Assembly (NCBI GenBank): GCA_019359745.1
Contig: JAHHGT010000002.1
Span: forward strand, 248,001 to 312,000
Reading direction: 5' to 3'
DNA: 64,000 bases
Origin: Aphanothece saxicola GSE-SYN-MK-01-06B
GTDB taxonomy: Bacteria; Cyanobacteriota; Cyanobacteriia; PCC-6307; Cyanobiaceae
Part shown: piece after piece, positions 1-10,964 of the stretch
How the letters are laid out: each line of letters starts with the position of its first letter
Position numbering within the stretch: the stretch's first letter is position 1
Made by a program: the position numbers and the translations under genes
The notes under the pieces: generated by a model
Databases searched by the model: none
What the model was told of the DNA's origin: nothing
What the model saw: the letters and a program-made list of their open reading frames with translations, nothing else

Positions 1-1046
1 TGTCGGTGGCGGCGAACCTGAGCGCCGTGAGCGTGGGCAGCGAGACCCAGGGTTCAATCCTCAAACCGGCCGCCACCAATGGGGTCGTCGGGTTGAAGCC
101 AACCCACGGATTGGTCAGCGGCGATGGCGTCATCCCACTGGTGGATTGGATGGATGTGCCCGGCCCCATGGGACGCCGTGTGGTGGATGTGGCCACGCTG
201 CTCACCGCGCTCACCCGTACCGATGAGGGGGCGGAAGAGAATCCCGATCCCGCCGTGGCCAGGCTTCAGGGCACCGACTTCACCCGATTTCTCACCCTGG
301 AGGCGGCGCGGCAGCGGCGGGTGGGCGTGGCCACCTTCACCGATGCGGCCCTGGCCGAGCTGGAACGGCTGATCATCGCCAATCCGATTCCCCAGATGTC
401 CGAGGAGCAGGTGCTGAGCACGTTGAACAGATTCAGGGCAGAGCAACGGACCTCGAAGCTGGTGATCGCCGCCCTGGCCAGGCAAGGCATTCCAGTGGTG
501 GAAGTCGATGCAGGAAGTCTTCCTCCGGCCCCCCCTGTGGATGAAGCCCTGCGCCTGGGCTTCAAAGCCTCCCTCAATGCCTATCTCCGGACACTCCCCC
601 GGCCGCCGGTTGCCGCCCTGATCGATGTGGTCGCGTTCAACTATGCCGATCCTGCCAACCGGGCGCCCTACGGCCAGCGGCATCTGGAACTGTCCCAACG
701 CGCCGACAGCCCCTCGTGGGACTACACCAAGGTGCGCGAGCGGAATCAGAGCACCTCCCGAGGGCTTCTCGACCCGATCTTCGCCGCGGCGGGGATCGAC
801 GTGCTGATCGCGCCAACCCAGATCTATGCGGCGGCCGGCTATCCGGCGATGACCGTCCCGATCGGCATGGCTGAATCCGGGGAACCCCAGGGCCTGACGA
901 TGATTGGCAGACGACTGGGGGAAGCGGATCTGCTCGCCGTTGGCTATGCCATCGAGCAGGCGACCCAGGCGCGCAAGCCCCCTGACCTTGAGGCCGCACT
1001 GGCGACGTTCAGGCGGCTGAAGCACGCAACGGCAACCACCCCGTAG
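1..1046 (+). CDS. Amidase family protein, 3' part (N-terminus outside window)
   Basis: Amidase-signature hydrolase, cleaving an amide bond with a Ser-cisSer-Lys triad. The reading frame is open from the first base, so the start and the catalytic Lys lie upstream of the window. The visible part begins inside the amidase signature: the stretch VGSETQGSILKPA matches the family core, in which the serine of the GSI step is the usual nucleophile. GVVGLKPTHG and a VPGPMGR segment follow, also typical of the family. The C-terminal YPAMTVPIG and GLTMIGRRLGE segments are the normal end of the fold. The substrate cannot be told; GatA is unlikely because the C-terminal region differs. It converges with the antiporter gene, 15 bases away. 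Confidence 0.85.
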   Translation, partial: SVAANLSAVSVGSETQGSILKPAATNGVVGLKPTHGLVSGDGVIPLVDWMDVPGPMGRRVVDVATLLTALTRTDEGAEENPDPAVARLQGTDFTRFLTLEAARQRRVGVATFTDAALAELERLIIANPIPQMSEEQVLSTLNRFRAEQRTSKLVIAALARQGIPVVEVDAGSLPPAPPVDEALRLGFKASLNAYLRTLPRPPVAALIDVVAFNYADPANRAPYGQRHLELSQRADSPSWDYTKVRERNQSTSRGLLDPIFAAAGIDVLIAPTQIYAAAGYPAMTVPIGMAESGEPQGLTMIGRRLGEADLLAVGYAIEQATQARKPPDLEAALATFRRLKHATATTP

Positions 1047-1061
1047 CAGGGCCCCCCGTTC

Positions 1062-2153
1062 CTATTCGCCGCCCTGAACGGCCAGCAGCTTGCGCTGTTG
1101 CTTCCAGCGCAGCACCTGCCAGACCAGGAACACCATCAGCAGCGGCAGCACCGCCACCAGCACCACGAACCGGAAGGTGTTGTCGACGATCTCACCGCCG
1201 GCGGTGGCGGCCAGGACCTGCTCCACCAGATAGAGCCCGTAGAGCCCAAGCAACAGCCAGCCCTCGAGGCGGGAGATCGTTCCGTTGCTCCAGAAGATCG
1301 GCAGGCAGGCCAGGGTGGTGGCCACCATGATCGGCAGGTCGCGGCTCACCATCACCGGATCCACCGCCAGCCCCTTGCCGCCGGACACCACGGCGCAGAG
1401 GCCCAGGATCACCACCTGGTTGAGCAGGTTGCTGCCCACCACGTTGCCGATGGCCAGGTCGGCCTTGCCCCGGTAGGCGGCCACCACGGAGGTGACCAGC
1501 TCGGGCATGGAGGTGCCGGCCGCCACGATCGTCAGGCCGATCACCGTCTGGCTCACCCCCAGGGCCACGGCAGCCGTGGTGGCCCCCTTCACCAGCAGCT
1601 GGGAGCCGAGCACCAGCAGGGCCAGGCCGGCGGCCAACTTCAGGCCGGCCACCAGCGGGGTGGCCCGTTCCGCTTCGTTGTCCTCATCGTCCTCGGAATC
1701 CTCCGAGGCGGTGCGGATCTCCCAGACGAGATTGGCCACCATCGCGAACAGCAGCGCCACCCCCGCCTGCCAGGTGAGCCGGCCCCCCGAGGCCATGCCC
1801 CACACCGCCATCGAGATGCCCAGCAGCAGGGGCACGTCCCGGCGCACCAGACGGCTCCTGACCTTCAGCGGAACGATGGCCGCACTGGCGCCCAGCACCA
1901 CCAGGATGTTGAAGATGTTGCTGCCCACCACATTGCTGACGGCCAGGTCGGCATCGCCATTGAATGTGGAGATCAGGCTCACGAACAGTTCCGGGGTGCT
2001 GGTGCCCAGCGACACCACCGTGAGGCCGATCACCAACTGGGGAATGCCCAGCAACAGGGACAGGGCGACGGAGCCGGCCACGAACAGCTCCCCACCGCCG
2101 AACAGCACCAGGATGCCGAGAATGATCTCAACGGAACTCGGCAGCGATGGCAT
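1062..2153 (-). CDS. Calcium/sodium antiporter, CaCA family (YrbG-like)
   Basis: Inner-membrane cation/Ca2+ exchanger of 363 residues, the usual length for bacterial YrbG-type proteins. The two inverted halves each carry the alpha-repeat signature: VSLGTSTPELFVS in the first half and VAAGTSMPELVTS in the second, both followed by NVVGSN motifs. The acidic residues in these repeats bind the ion in the family. About ten hydrophobic segments are visible, with an acidic cytoplasmic loop (EDSEDDEDNEAE) near residue 155, as is common between the two halves. The gene is divergent from the radical SAM gene. Whether it exchanges Na+ or H+ for Ca2+ cannot be read from sequence. Confidence 0.9.
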   Translation of the reverse strand: MPSLPSSVEIILGILVLFGGGELFVAGSVALSLLLGIPQLVIGLTVVSLGTSTPELFVSLISTFNGDADLAVSNVVGSNIFNILVVLGASAAIVPLKVRSRLVRRDVPLLLGISMAVWGMASGGRLTWQAGVALLFAMVANLVWEIRTASEDSEDDEDNEAERATPLVAGLKLAAGLALLVLGSQLLVKGATTAAVALGVSQTVIGLTIVAAGTSMPELVTSVVAAYRGKADLAIGNVVGSNLLNQVVILGLCAVVSGGKGLAVDPVMVSRDLPIMVATTLACLPIFWSNGTISRLEGWLLLGLYGLYLVEQVLAATAGGEIVDNTFRFVVLVAVLPLLMVFLVWQVLRWKQQRKLLAVQGGE

Positions 2154-2302
2154 GGGCGGCCGTTGTAAAGCGATCGATCTTAGGGAGACGCCACCGTGTC
2201 GTCTGAAGTGACACGCTGGACCTCCCCCTCCCCGCCGACTCCCTGAACCAGGAAACCCTGCTGTTCCAGCCGGCCCAGCCGGTCGCCGATGCCCTGCGCA
2301 CC

Positions 2303-3916
2303 GTGCTGGCCTTCCCGAGCAGCTATTCGGTGGGGATCACCAGCCTTGGCTATCAGGTGGTCTGGGCCAGCCTGGCGCGCCGCAGCGACCTCGATGTGCG
2401 CCGCCTGTTCACCGACCAGGGGGACCCGCCGCACCGCCACTGCGACCTGTTCGGTCTGTCGCTCAGCTGGGAACTCGACGGCCCCGTGCTGCTCGACCTG
2501 CTCGAGCGCCAGGGGATACCCCTCTGGAGTCACCAGCGCGGTGAAGACGATCCGATCGTGTTCGGCGGCGGGCCGGTGCTCACCGCCAACCCCGAACCGC
2601 TGGCCCCCTTCTTCGACGTGGTGTTGCTCGGCGACGGCGAACAGCTGCTGCCCGCCTTCATCGACGCGCTCCAGGCCGGCCGCGCCCTGTCCCGGCCCGA
2701 ACGCCTGCGGCACCTGGCCCGTGTTCCCGGGGTCTACGTGCCGGCGCTCTACGCCCCCCGCTACGACAGCGAGGGGGCCCTGCTGGCCGTGGAGCCCCTC
2801 ACCACCGACCTGCCGGCCACCATCGCCAAGCAGACCTGGCGCGGCAACACCCTCAGCCATTCCACGGTGATCACACCGGAGGCGGCCTGGCCGTCGATCC
2901 ACATGGTGGAGGTGGCCCGCAGCTGCCCGGAGCTGTGCCGCTTCTGCCTGGCCAGCTACCTGACCCTGCCTTTCCGCACCGCCTCCCTCGACGACGGCCT
3001 GATCCCGGCGGTGGAGACGGGGCTGGCGGTGACCCAGCGCCTCGGCCTGCTGGGGGCCTCGGTGACTCAGCACCCCCAGTTCGCCGACCTGCTGAGCTGG
3101 CTGGATCAGGACCGTTTCGAGGGCACCCGGGTCAGCGTCAGCTCGGTGCGGGCCGCCACAGTGACCCCCCAGCTGGGGCGGATCCTGGCCCGGCGGGGCA
3201 GCAAGTCACTGACGATCGCCATCGAAAGCGGCAGCGAGCGCATGCGCCGGGTGGTGAACAAGAAGCTGAGCGGCGAGGAGATCTTCGCCGCGGCCCGCTA
3301 CGCCAGGGAGGGTGGCCTCAGCGGCCTGAAGCTCTATGGCATGGCGGGGCTGCCCAGCGAGGAGGACGCCGACATCGAGGCCACCGCCGACCTGCTGCTG
3401 GACCTGAAGAAAGCCACCCCGGGCCTGCGGCTCAGCCTGGGGGTGAGCACCTTCGTGCCCAAGGCCCACACCCCCTTCCAGTGGCAGGGGGTGCGCCCGG
3501 AGGCCGAAAAGCGCCTGCAACGGCTGGCGCGGCGCCTTCAGCCCAAGGGCATCGAGCTGCGTCCGGAGAGCTACGGCTGGAGCGTCATCCAGGCCCTGCT
3601 CTCCCGCAGCGACCGGCGCCTGGCGCCGGTGATCGCCGCGGCGCGGGGCCAGCACGACAGCCAGGGCGGCTGGAAGAAGGCCTATCGGGCGGCCCGGGCC
3701 GGCGAGGTGGCCGCACCGGCGGATCTGCCGTTCCCCCTGCCGCTGCCGCCCCCCTGGGAGGAGGTGGTCCACGCCACCTGGGGGGAAGAACGGGTGCTGC
3801 CCTGGAGCCACCTGGAGGGGCCCCTGCCCCCGGCCACCCTGCTCAGGCACCGGCAGGAGGCGCTGGCTGGCGATAGCAACGCAGACCCGCCAGAAGCACC
3901 CAGCCCGCCACGTTGA
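2303..3916 (+). CDS. B12-binding-type radical SAM protein (start uncertain)
   Basis: Radical SAM enzyme. With the GTG at 2303 it has 537 residues; the cluster motif C-x3-C-x2-C is at about residues 208-215 (SCPELCRFC). The N-terminal part has the look of a degenerate cobalamin-binding fold (VGITSLGYQVV, FGGGPVLTANPEPL), as in the family of unnamed cyanobacterial proteins of this type. The true start is probably upstream: the same frame stays open back to 2207 and 2216-2302 reads LPADSLNQETLLFQPAQPVA, which looks like a protein start, but no ATG, GTG or TTG is present there; a CTG at 2216 is possible. The last 74 bases overlap the convergent O-antigen-ligase gene. The substrate is unknown. Confidence 0.8.
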   Translation: MLAFPSSYSVGITSLGYQVVWASLARRSDLDVRRLFTDQGDPPHRHCDLFGLSLSWELDGPVLLDLLERQGIPLWSHQRGEDDPIVFGGGPVLTANPEPLAPFFDVVLLGDGEQLLPAFIDALQAGRALSRPERLRHLARVPGVYVPALYAPRYDSEGALLAVEPLTTDLPATIAKQTWRGNTLSHSTVITPEAAWPSIHMVEVARSCPELCRFCLASYLTLPFRTASLDDGLIPAVETGLAVTQRLGLLGASVTQHPQFADLLSWLDQDRFEGTRVSVSSVRAATVTPQLGRILARRGSKSLTIAIESGSERMRRVVNKKLSGEEIFAAARYAREGGLSGLKLYGMAGLPSEEDADIEATADLLLDLKKATPGLRLSLGVSTFVPKAHTPFQWQGVRPEAEKRLQRLARRLQPKGIELRPESYGWSVIQALLSRSDRRLAPVIAAARGQHDSQGGWKKAYRAARAGEVAAPADLPFPLPLPPPWEEVVHATWGEERVLPWSHLEGPLPPATLLRHRQEALAGDSNADPPEAPSPPR

Positions 3917-5156
3917 CGCGGCTGTCGTAGAGGGGAATGTCGGTGGCGTGCAGGGCCACCAGCACCAGGGTCGCCGCCCACCAGGCCCGATCGAACAGGC
4001 TGCCGCCGGCCATGCCCAGCCAGCCGGCCCGGCCCAGTAGCCACAGCACCAGCCCCACCACGAGCACCGCGACCGGCACCCCGTGGCTCAAGGCCAGATC
4101 GATCGGCAGGTTGTGGGGGTGGCCGTGCCAGAAGCCGGTGCGCATCGGGTAGATGATGCTGAAGGCGGCCGCCCCCCAACCCAGCCAGGGCCGTTCCGCG
4201 ATCAGCCCCACGGCCACCTGCCACTGGGCCAGGCGGGTGATCGCCAGCGGGCGCTGACCGCCGTGCTCAAGGTCGATCAGCCGGCCCCAGATCGCCTCGG
4301 GCACCAGGTGCCGGGCCAGCTCCTGCGGGGCCGCTGGCACCCAGGGCAGGGTGGAAAGGCCGATCACCACCAGCACCACCAGCAGCACCGGCAGCAGCCA
4401 CAGCCAGCTGCCCGGCCCCGCCACCAGGGGCACCGCCAGCATCAGGGCCCCCCAGGCATTGCGGGAATCGGTGAGGAACACCGCCGCCACCAGGCTGGCG
4501 GCGATCACCAGCACCACCCCCCGGCGCCCCCAGCCCTGGCGGGCTTCGAGCAGGGCCGCCAGGGTGAAGGGCCAGGCCAGCACCATCCAGGCTCCGGCGA
4601 TGTTGGCGTAGTCGAACAGGCCCGCCAGCCGCTGCGGCGGATTGCCCCCGGCCTTGATGTGCCAGATGATCAGGCCCCCCAGCGCCTGGAACGGTCCGCT
4701 CCAGCCCCACCAGAGCTGGCCCAGGCCGGTGAGGATCACCGGCACCGTGCCGGCCACCAGCGCGAGGGCCACCCGGCGGCGGGCGGCGGGGGTGCCGAGA
4801 TACACCTGGAAGCCCCAGAAGCCCCAGAAGAAGGGCAGCCAGTTGCCCATCCCCAGCCAGGCCAGCCCGTTGCTGGCGGCCCGGAAGCAGCCCAGCACCA
4901 TCAGCACCGCCGCCACCAGCAACACACCATTGACCCGGTCGTCCAGGACGGGGCGGCGGCCGCGGCTGCCCAGGATCAGGGCCAGCAACAGGGCCAGGCC
5001 ACCCAGAAAGGCACTGCTGGCCAGCAGGAACATCCCCAGCTGGAAACAGCGCCAGCCCAGGGGGGTGGCGGCAGCGGGCCGATGCGCCAGCAGGCGGTCG
5101 TCGAGGGCGGAAAAACGGTTCACCGGAGCAACGGCTGGTCCCGGGGGAAGGCTCAA
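3843..5156 (-). CDS. O-antigen ligase / polymerase family membrane protein
   Basis: Polytopic inner-membrane protein of 437 residues with about eleven hydrophobic segments and the Wzy_C/O-antigen-ligase core. The large periplasmic loop contains the expected region around WLGWGAAAF and HPHNLPIDLALSHG, where family members carry conserved Arg/His residues. Members join sugar chains to lipid carriers or acceptors; the cyanobacterial IctB group also belongs here. The chosen start is a TTG that overlaps the stop of purU by four bases (TTGA), so the two genes are probably translationally coupled, although a functional link to purU is not obvious. The specific substrate cannot be assigned. Confidence 0.75.
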   Translation of the reverse strand: MSLPPGPAVAPVNRFSALDDRLLAHRPAAATPLGWRCFQLGMFLLASSAFLGGLALLLALILGSRGRRPVLDDRVNGVLLVAAVLMVLGCFRAASNGLAWLGMGNWLPFFWGFWGFQVYLGTPAARRRVALALVAGTVPVILTGLGQLWWGWSGPFQALGGLIIWHIKAGGNPPQRLAGLFDYANIAGAWMVLAWPFTLAALLEARQGWGRRGVVLVIAASLVAAVFLTDSRNAWGALMLAVPLVAGPGSWLWLLPVLLVVLVVIGLSTLPWVPAAPQELARHLVPEAIWGRLIDLEHGGQRPLAITRLAQWQVAVGLIAERPWLGWGAAAFSIIYPMRTGFWHGHPHNLPIDLALSHGVPVAVLVVGLVLWLLGRAGWLGMAGGSLFDRAWWAATLVLVALHATDIPLYDSRVNVAGWVLLAGLRCYRQPAPPAGA

Positions 5157-6007
5157 TCAAACACAGCGGTTCGGCCGCGGTAGACCATCACCTGTCGCCG
5201 CAGAAACAGGCGCACAGCCCGGGCCAGGGCCAGCCGTTCGGTGTCGCGGCCTTTGCGGATCAGGTCCTCCACCTCGTCCCGGTGACCCACGTGCATGGTG
5301 GCCTGCTCGATGATCGGTCCCCCGTCCAGCTCCTCGGTGACGAAGTGGGCCGTGGCGCCAATCAGCTTGACGCCGCGCTCCCAGGCGCGGTGGTACGGCT
5401 GGGCCCCCTGGAAGGCGGGCAGGAAGGAGTGGTGGATGTTGATGACCTGGGAGAAGCGGGCCAGGAACGCCGGGCTGAGCACCTGCATGTACTTGGCCAG
5501 CACCACCAGCTCGATCCCCTCCTCCGCCAGCAGGTCCAGCTGGGCCTGCTCCACCTCCGCCCGGCAGGCCGCCGTGATCGGCAGATGCACGAAGCGGGCG
5601 CCGAAGTCAGCCGCCAGCGCCGCCAGATCCGGGTGGTTGGAGACCACCAGGGGCACCAGCATCGGCAGTTCCCCGGAGCGGGTGCGCCAGAGCAGGTCCA
5701 CCAGGCAGTGGTCCTGGCGGCTGGCGAAGATCGCCACCCGGGGCAGGGCATCGGAGAAGTGCACCTGGCCCTCGCCGCCGAGGCGCCCCGCCAGGGCCGC
5801 CACCGCCGGCACGATCGCCTCGCGCGGCAGGCCGAAGCCCTCCAGGGCCCATTCGATCCGGCTCAGGAACAGCCCCGCCCCCGCATCGGTGTGGTGATCG
5901 GCGTGCACGATGTTGCCGCCGTTGGCGGCCACCCAGCCCGAGAGTTCGCTCACCAGCCCTGGCCGATCGGGGCAGATCAGCTGCAGGATCGCCGTGGGAG
6001 AACGCAT
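5153..6007 (-). CDS. purU: Formyltetrahydrofolate deformylase
   Basis: Hydrolyses 10-formyl-tetrahydrofolate to tetrahydrofolate and formate. The protein has 284 residues, standard for PurU. An N-terminal ACT domain (ILQLICPDRPGLVSELSGWV, about residues 6-75) is followed by a formyltransferase domain. The catalytic region is present: NIHHSFLPAF with its Asn and His, and ATAHFVTEELDGGPII with the catalytic Asp. It is first of a two-gene unit with the O-antigen-ligase-type gene. The formate it makes can feed PurT, encoded about 10 kb away in this window. Confidence 0.95.
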   Translation of the reverse strand: MRSPTAILQLICPDRPGLVSELSGWVAANGGNIVHADHHTDAGAGLFLSRIEWALEGFGLPREAIVPAVAALAGRLGGEGQVHFSDALPRVAIFASRQDHCLVDLLWRTRSGELPMLVPLVVSNHPDLAALAADFGARFVHLPITAACRAEVEQAQLDLLAEEGIELVVLAKYMQVLSPAFLARFSQVINIHHSFLPAFQGAQPYHRAWERGVKLIGATAHFVTEELDGGPIIEQATMHVGHRDEVEDLIRKGRDTERLALARAVRLFLRRQVMVYRGRTAVFD

Positions 6008-6100
6008 CGATGATTCCGGAACGGAGCGTGGTCGGGACCGTCATGGTGGCGCAGGCGTGCCGGTAAAGTCACGGCGCCAGCCACGTCACAGCACCGTCCC

Positions 6101-6700
6101 ATGGCCGTCGCGTCGATTCCTGCGCCCATCTCCCTGATGGCTGGCCTGCGCCGCCTCGCCCTGCTCGCCGTGGCCCTGCTGCTCAGCGTTTCGCTGGTGG
6201 CCTGCTCGGGTGACCAGACCCGCAAGCCCCCGACGATCAGCCCCGCCGACATGACCCTGATCGCCCGTCAGGCCGAAGGGTTCCTGGCCTCCAAGGAGCG
6301 CCTGCCCGAACTGGCCGATCTGGTCAACGACCGCAACTGGGTCTTCACCCGCAACCTGATCCACGGTCCGATGCAGGATCTGGGTCGCCAGATGCTCTAC
6401 ATCAACCAGCGCCTGCTGCCGGCCGACCGCGCCGAGGCCGGCAAGCGGGCCACCAAACTGAAGGTCTCCCTGGCCAAGCTGGATGAGGCCGCCCGTCTTC
6501 AGGACGGAGAGAACCTCCGCAAGGACTACATCAAGGTGGCCACCGGCTTCAGCGCCTACGCCGAGGTGATCCCGGCCGAGGCCGTCGCCATGGCCGAAGC
6601 CTTCGCCGCCGAAGACAAGCTGTCCAACGCCGTGCCCCCGGCCCCCTCAGCCTCCACCCCCGCTCCCCAGCCGGTCTCTGTGAGCAACGCCGACGCCTGA
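6101..6700 (+). CDS. psbQ: Photosystem II lipoprotein PsbQ (CyanoQ)
   Basis: Extrinsic lumenal lipoprotein of photosystem II. A signal peptide ends in the lipobox LVAC, so the mature protein should start at the Cys of CSGDQ and be lipid-anchored. The mature part is almost wholly helical, as expected for the four-helix PsbQ bundle, with motifs such as NLIHGPMQDLGRQM and LRKDYIKVATGFSAYAEVIP that I recognise from cyanobacterial PsbQ. A Pro/Ala-rich tail ends it. ATG 6101 gives 199 residues; an internal ATG at 6137 gives a shorter and more normal signal peptide and may be the real start. The gene diverges from purU. Confidence 0.85.
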   Translation: MAVASIPAPISLMAGLRRLALLAVALLLSVSLVACSGDQTRKPPTISPADMTLIARQAEGFLASKERLPELADLVNDRNWVFTRNLIHGPMQDLGRQMLYINQRLLPADRAEAGKRATKLKVSLAKLDEAARLQDGENLRKDYIKVATGFSAYAEVIPAEAVAMAEAFAAEDKLSNAVPPAPSASTPAPQPVSVSNADA

Positions 6701-6746
6701 ACCCAGACCCCCGCAAGGGCCGCCAGCCGGCGGCGCCTCCACCACG

Positions 6747-7856
6747 GTGATCGTGGTGGGGGCGGGGATTGTGGGCCTGGCCTGCGCCTGGTGGCTCCAG
6801 GGCCGGGGTCACCAGGTGCTGCTGCTGGATCCGGCCCTTTCCGGTGATCCCCCGGGCGATCGCGATCCCGGGGGCGAGTGGCGCAGCGGCAGCCGGGCGG
6901 CCCTCGGCGTGCTGATGGCCGACAGCTTCCACCGTGACCGGGGCCGGGCCTGGGACCTGCGTCAGCGCAGCCTGGAGCTCTGGGGCCAGTGGCGCCGCGA
7001 GCTGGCGCAACGGGGATATCCGATCCCCTACCGGGCCGGGGTGCTGCTGCTGGCCGCCGATGGCGCCGAGCAGGAGCGTCTGGCGGCGCTGGGGGCGCGC
7101 AAACGGGCCCTGGGCCTGCCCCTTGAAACTTGGGGCCTGGAGCGGCTGGAACCGCTCCAGGCCACCCTGCCCCAGCCCTGCCTGGCGGGACTCCACTGCG
7201 CACGTGACGGCCAGCTCGATCCCGGCTCCGCCCTGGCCGCCCTGGCGGCGGATGGCCGGGAGCTGGGGTTGGCCCTGCGGGCGGAGGCGGCCGTAGCCCT
7301 CGAGCCCGATCAGGGCGGCTGGCGGGTGGCGTTGGCCGGCGGGGGATCGGAGCAGGCGGCCTGGGTGGTGCTGGCGGCAGGAACCGCCGCCGGCACCCTG
7401 CTGGAGGGTGTCTCTGGCACCGAGCATGGCCGCTGGACCCTGGAGCCGGTGCTGGGCCAGGCCCTGGAGCTTGACCTGGAGGCGCGCCTGCCCACCGAAT
7501 GGCCCGGGACGGTGGTGTGGCGCGGCGTCAACCTGGTGCCCCGTCCCGACCTGGAGGGCGGCCGGCGGCTGTGGCTGGGGGCGACCCTGGAACCGGGTGA
7601 CAGGGCCGAGCCTGACCAGCTCAGCCAGCTGCGCGACCTGGGCGGGGCGGCGCCGGAGTGGTTGCGGGGGGCACGGGTGGTGCGCCACTGGCAGGGCCTG
7701 CGGCCGCGGCCCGTGGGCCGGCCGGCGCCGCTGCTGGAGCAGCCGGCGGGGGGGCTGCTGCTGGCGGCGGGCCACTACCGCAACGGCGTGCTGCTGGCGC
7801 CGGCCAGTGCCGCCTGGGTGGCCGACCGGATCGAGGCCGGCCGCCACAGCGCCTGA
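6747..7856 (+). CDS. FAD-dependent oxidoreductase, glycine oxidase (ThiO)-like
   Basis: DAO-family flavoprotein of 369 residues. The GTG start at 6747 gives at once the dinucleotide-binding motif VVGAGIVGLACAWW followed by an acidic residue at the end of the second strand (LLLD). The C-terminal GHYRNGVLLAP motif closes the FAD site as in ThiO/glycine oxidase and related enzymes, which oxidise amines with release of H2O2. It lies 46 bases after psbQ on the same strand, and its in-frame upstream region has no stop, so a slightly earlier start overlapping psbQ is possible. A role in thiamin thiazole synthesis is inferred from the family only. Confidence 0.8.
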   Translation: MIVVGAGIVGLACAWWLQGRGHQVLLLDPALSGDPPGDRDPGGEWRSGSRAALGVLMADSFHRDRGRAWDLRQRSLELWGQWRRELAQRGYPIPYRAGVLLLAADGAEQERLAALGARKRALGLPLETWGLERLEPLQATLPQPCLAGLHCARDGQLDPGSALAALAADGRELGLALRAEAAVALEPDQGGWRVALAGGGSEQAAWVVLAAGTAAGTLLEGVSGTEHGRWTLEPVLGQALELDLEARLPTEWPGTVVWRGVNLVPRPDLEGGRRLWLGATLEPGDRAEPDQLSQLRDLGGAAPEWLRGARVVRHWQGLRPRPVGRPAPLLEQPAGGLLLAAGHYRNGVLLAPASAAWVADRIEAGRHSA

Positions 7857-7873
7857 ACGTCGCAGCGGCCCAT

Positions 7874-7897
7874 GAAAAAAGCCCCCCGAGGGGGGCC
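7874..7897 (-). terminator. Rho-independent terminator of dnaK
   Basis: On the minus strand GGCCCCCC, a short loop TCGG and GGGGGC form a strong GC hairpin followed at once by six T. It lies 36 bases past the dnaK stop. The poly-A on the plus strand precedes the hairpin, so termination is expected mainly for dnaK rather than for the flavoprotein gene. Confidence 0.85.
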
Positions 7898-7932
7898 TGG
7901 TGCGGAAGGATCCGGGCCGGGCGGCCCAGGGA

Positions 7933-9837
<1,905 letters not shown>

Positions 9838-9924
9838 GGATGACCGACTCCTGGTGTGAATGAATTTCTGGCTTCCGCCATCTTCCGCATCAGGGGTTGA
9901 CCCAGGCGAGGGGTGGTTCCCGAA

Positions 9925-9939
9925 CCGGTGCCGTACCGG
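9925..9939. repeat. Small inverted repeat in dnaK-aroE divergent spacer
   Basis: CCGGT-GCCGT-ACCGG forms a perfect five-base inverted repeat in the 176-base spacer between the divergent starts of dnaK (9837) and aroE (10014). It could be an operator or chance in GC-rich DNA. No clear -35/-10 pair and no CIRCE element (TTAGCACTC) was found in this spacer. Confidence 0.3.
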
Positions 9940-10013
9940 AACGGGGCCGGCGGCCTGTCGGAGCCTGGGATCCGGCGGATCTACGGTCGGGCGGCAGCAG
10001 CCCGCGCGAGCCC

Positions 10014-10928
10014 ATGGTGACCCCCCCGACAGCACCGGCGATCGGTGGCGGCACCGCCCTGGTGGGGGTGCTGGGGGATCCGGTGCGCCATTCCCTCTCG
10101 CCGGCGATGCACAACGCAGCCATCGCCGCGCTTGGCCTCGACTGGGCCTACCTGGCCCTGCCGGTGGCGGCCGCCGACCTGGCCGTGGTGCTGCGGGCCC
10201 TGGCGGCGATCGACTGCCGCGGCCTCAACGTCACCCTGCCCCACAAGCAGGCCGCCGCCGGGCTGGCGGATGCGCTGACGCCGCTGGCCCAGCGGCTGGG
10301 GGCCGTGAACACCCTGGTGCGGCACGAGGGCGGCGGCTGGCTCGGCACCAACACCGATGTGGAGGGGTTTCTGGCGCCGCTGCGACCCCTGGCCGCCCGT
10401 GAAGCGCTGGTGCTGGGCTGCGGCGGCAGTGCCCGGGCGGTGGTGGCCGGCCTGGTGGAGCTGGGCCTGGATTGCATCCGGGTGGCGGGCCGCGACGCCA
10501 CGCGCCTGGAGCCGTTCATCCGCTCCTGCGCCGACTGGGCCCCCGGCCTGGTGCCCCTGCTCTGGGGACCGGACGGCACCGGCTCAGCGGACCCCCTGGG
10601 CGCGGCGTTGGTGAGCGCTGATCTGGTGGTCAACACCACGCCGGTGGGCATGGCCTCCACGGGCGATCCAGCCGCCGCGCAACGCTCGCCCCTGCGCCCT
10701 GACCAGATCGCGGCCCTGTCGCCGGCGACCACCGTCTACGACCTCATCTACACACCCAGACCCACGGCCCTGTTGCGTCTGGCCCGCCAGCAGGGCTGCC
10801 GCACCATCGACGGCCTCGAGATGCTGGTGCAACAGGGGGCCGCCTCCCTGCGGCTCTGGAGCGGACGGCAGGAGATGCCGGTCATCGCCATGCGGGCCGC
10901 GGCTCTGGCCAGGTTGGGGGGCCCCTAG
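10014..10928 (+). CDS. aroE: Shikimate dehydrogenase
   Basis: NADPH-dependent reduction of 3-dehydroshikimate to shikimate in aromatic amino acid synthesis. From ATG 10014 the protein has 304 residues; longer upstream frames lack family similarity. Motifs: [16 protein letters not shown] (shikimate binding with SLS), [12 protein letters not shown] with the catalytic Lys, GTNTDVEGF with the catalytic Asp, and the Rossmann loop [10 protein letters not shown]. The C-terminal [18 protein letters not shown] helix closes the substrate site. It diverges from dnaK and is followed 36 bases later by the Tic20-like gene. Confidence 0.95.
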   Translation: MVTPPTAPAIGGGTALVGVLGDPVRHSLSPAMHNAAIAALGLDWAYLALPVAAADLAVVLRALAAIDCRGLNVTLPHKQAAAGLADALTPLAQRLGAVNTLVRHEGGGWLGTNTDVEGFLAPLRPLAAREALVLGCGGSARAVVAGLVELGLDCIRVAGRDATRLEPFIRSCADWAPGLVPLLWGPDGTGSADPLGAALVSADLVVNTTPVGMASTGDPAAAQRSPLRPDQIAALSPATTVYDLIYTPRPTALLRLARQQGCRTIDGLEMLVQQGAASLRLWSGRQEMPVIAMRAAALARLGGP

Positions 10929-10964
10929 CCTGCGGTCACTGTCCTGCGTCTGCCCGGAGTCCCC

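Noticed and set aside
46-60. T-loop-like GGTTCAATCC suggesting a tRNA
   Set aside because: It lies inside the amidase reading frame and no acceptor or anticodon stems could be formed.
9838-10013. CIRCE element for dnaK
   Set aside because: The TTAGCACTC/GAGTGCTAA inverted repeat is not present; only a short GC-rich dyad is.
9838-10035. In-frame 66-residue extension of DnaK
   Set aside because: The invariant Hsp70 N-terminus begins at ATG 9837 and the upstream codons show no family similarity.
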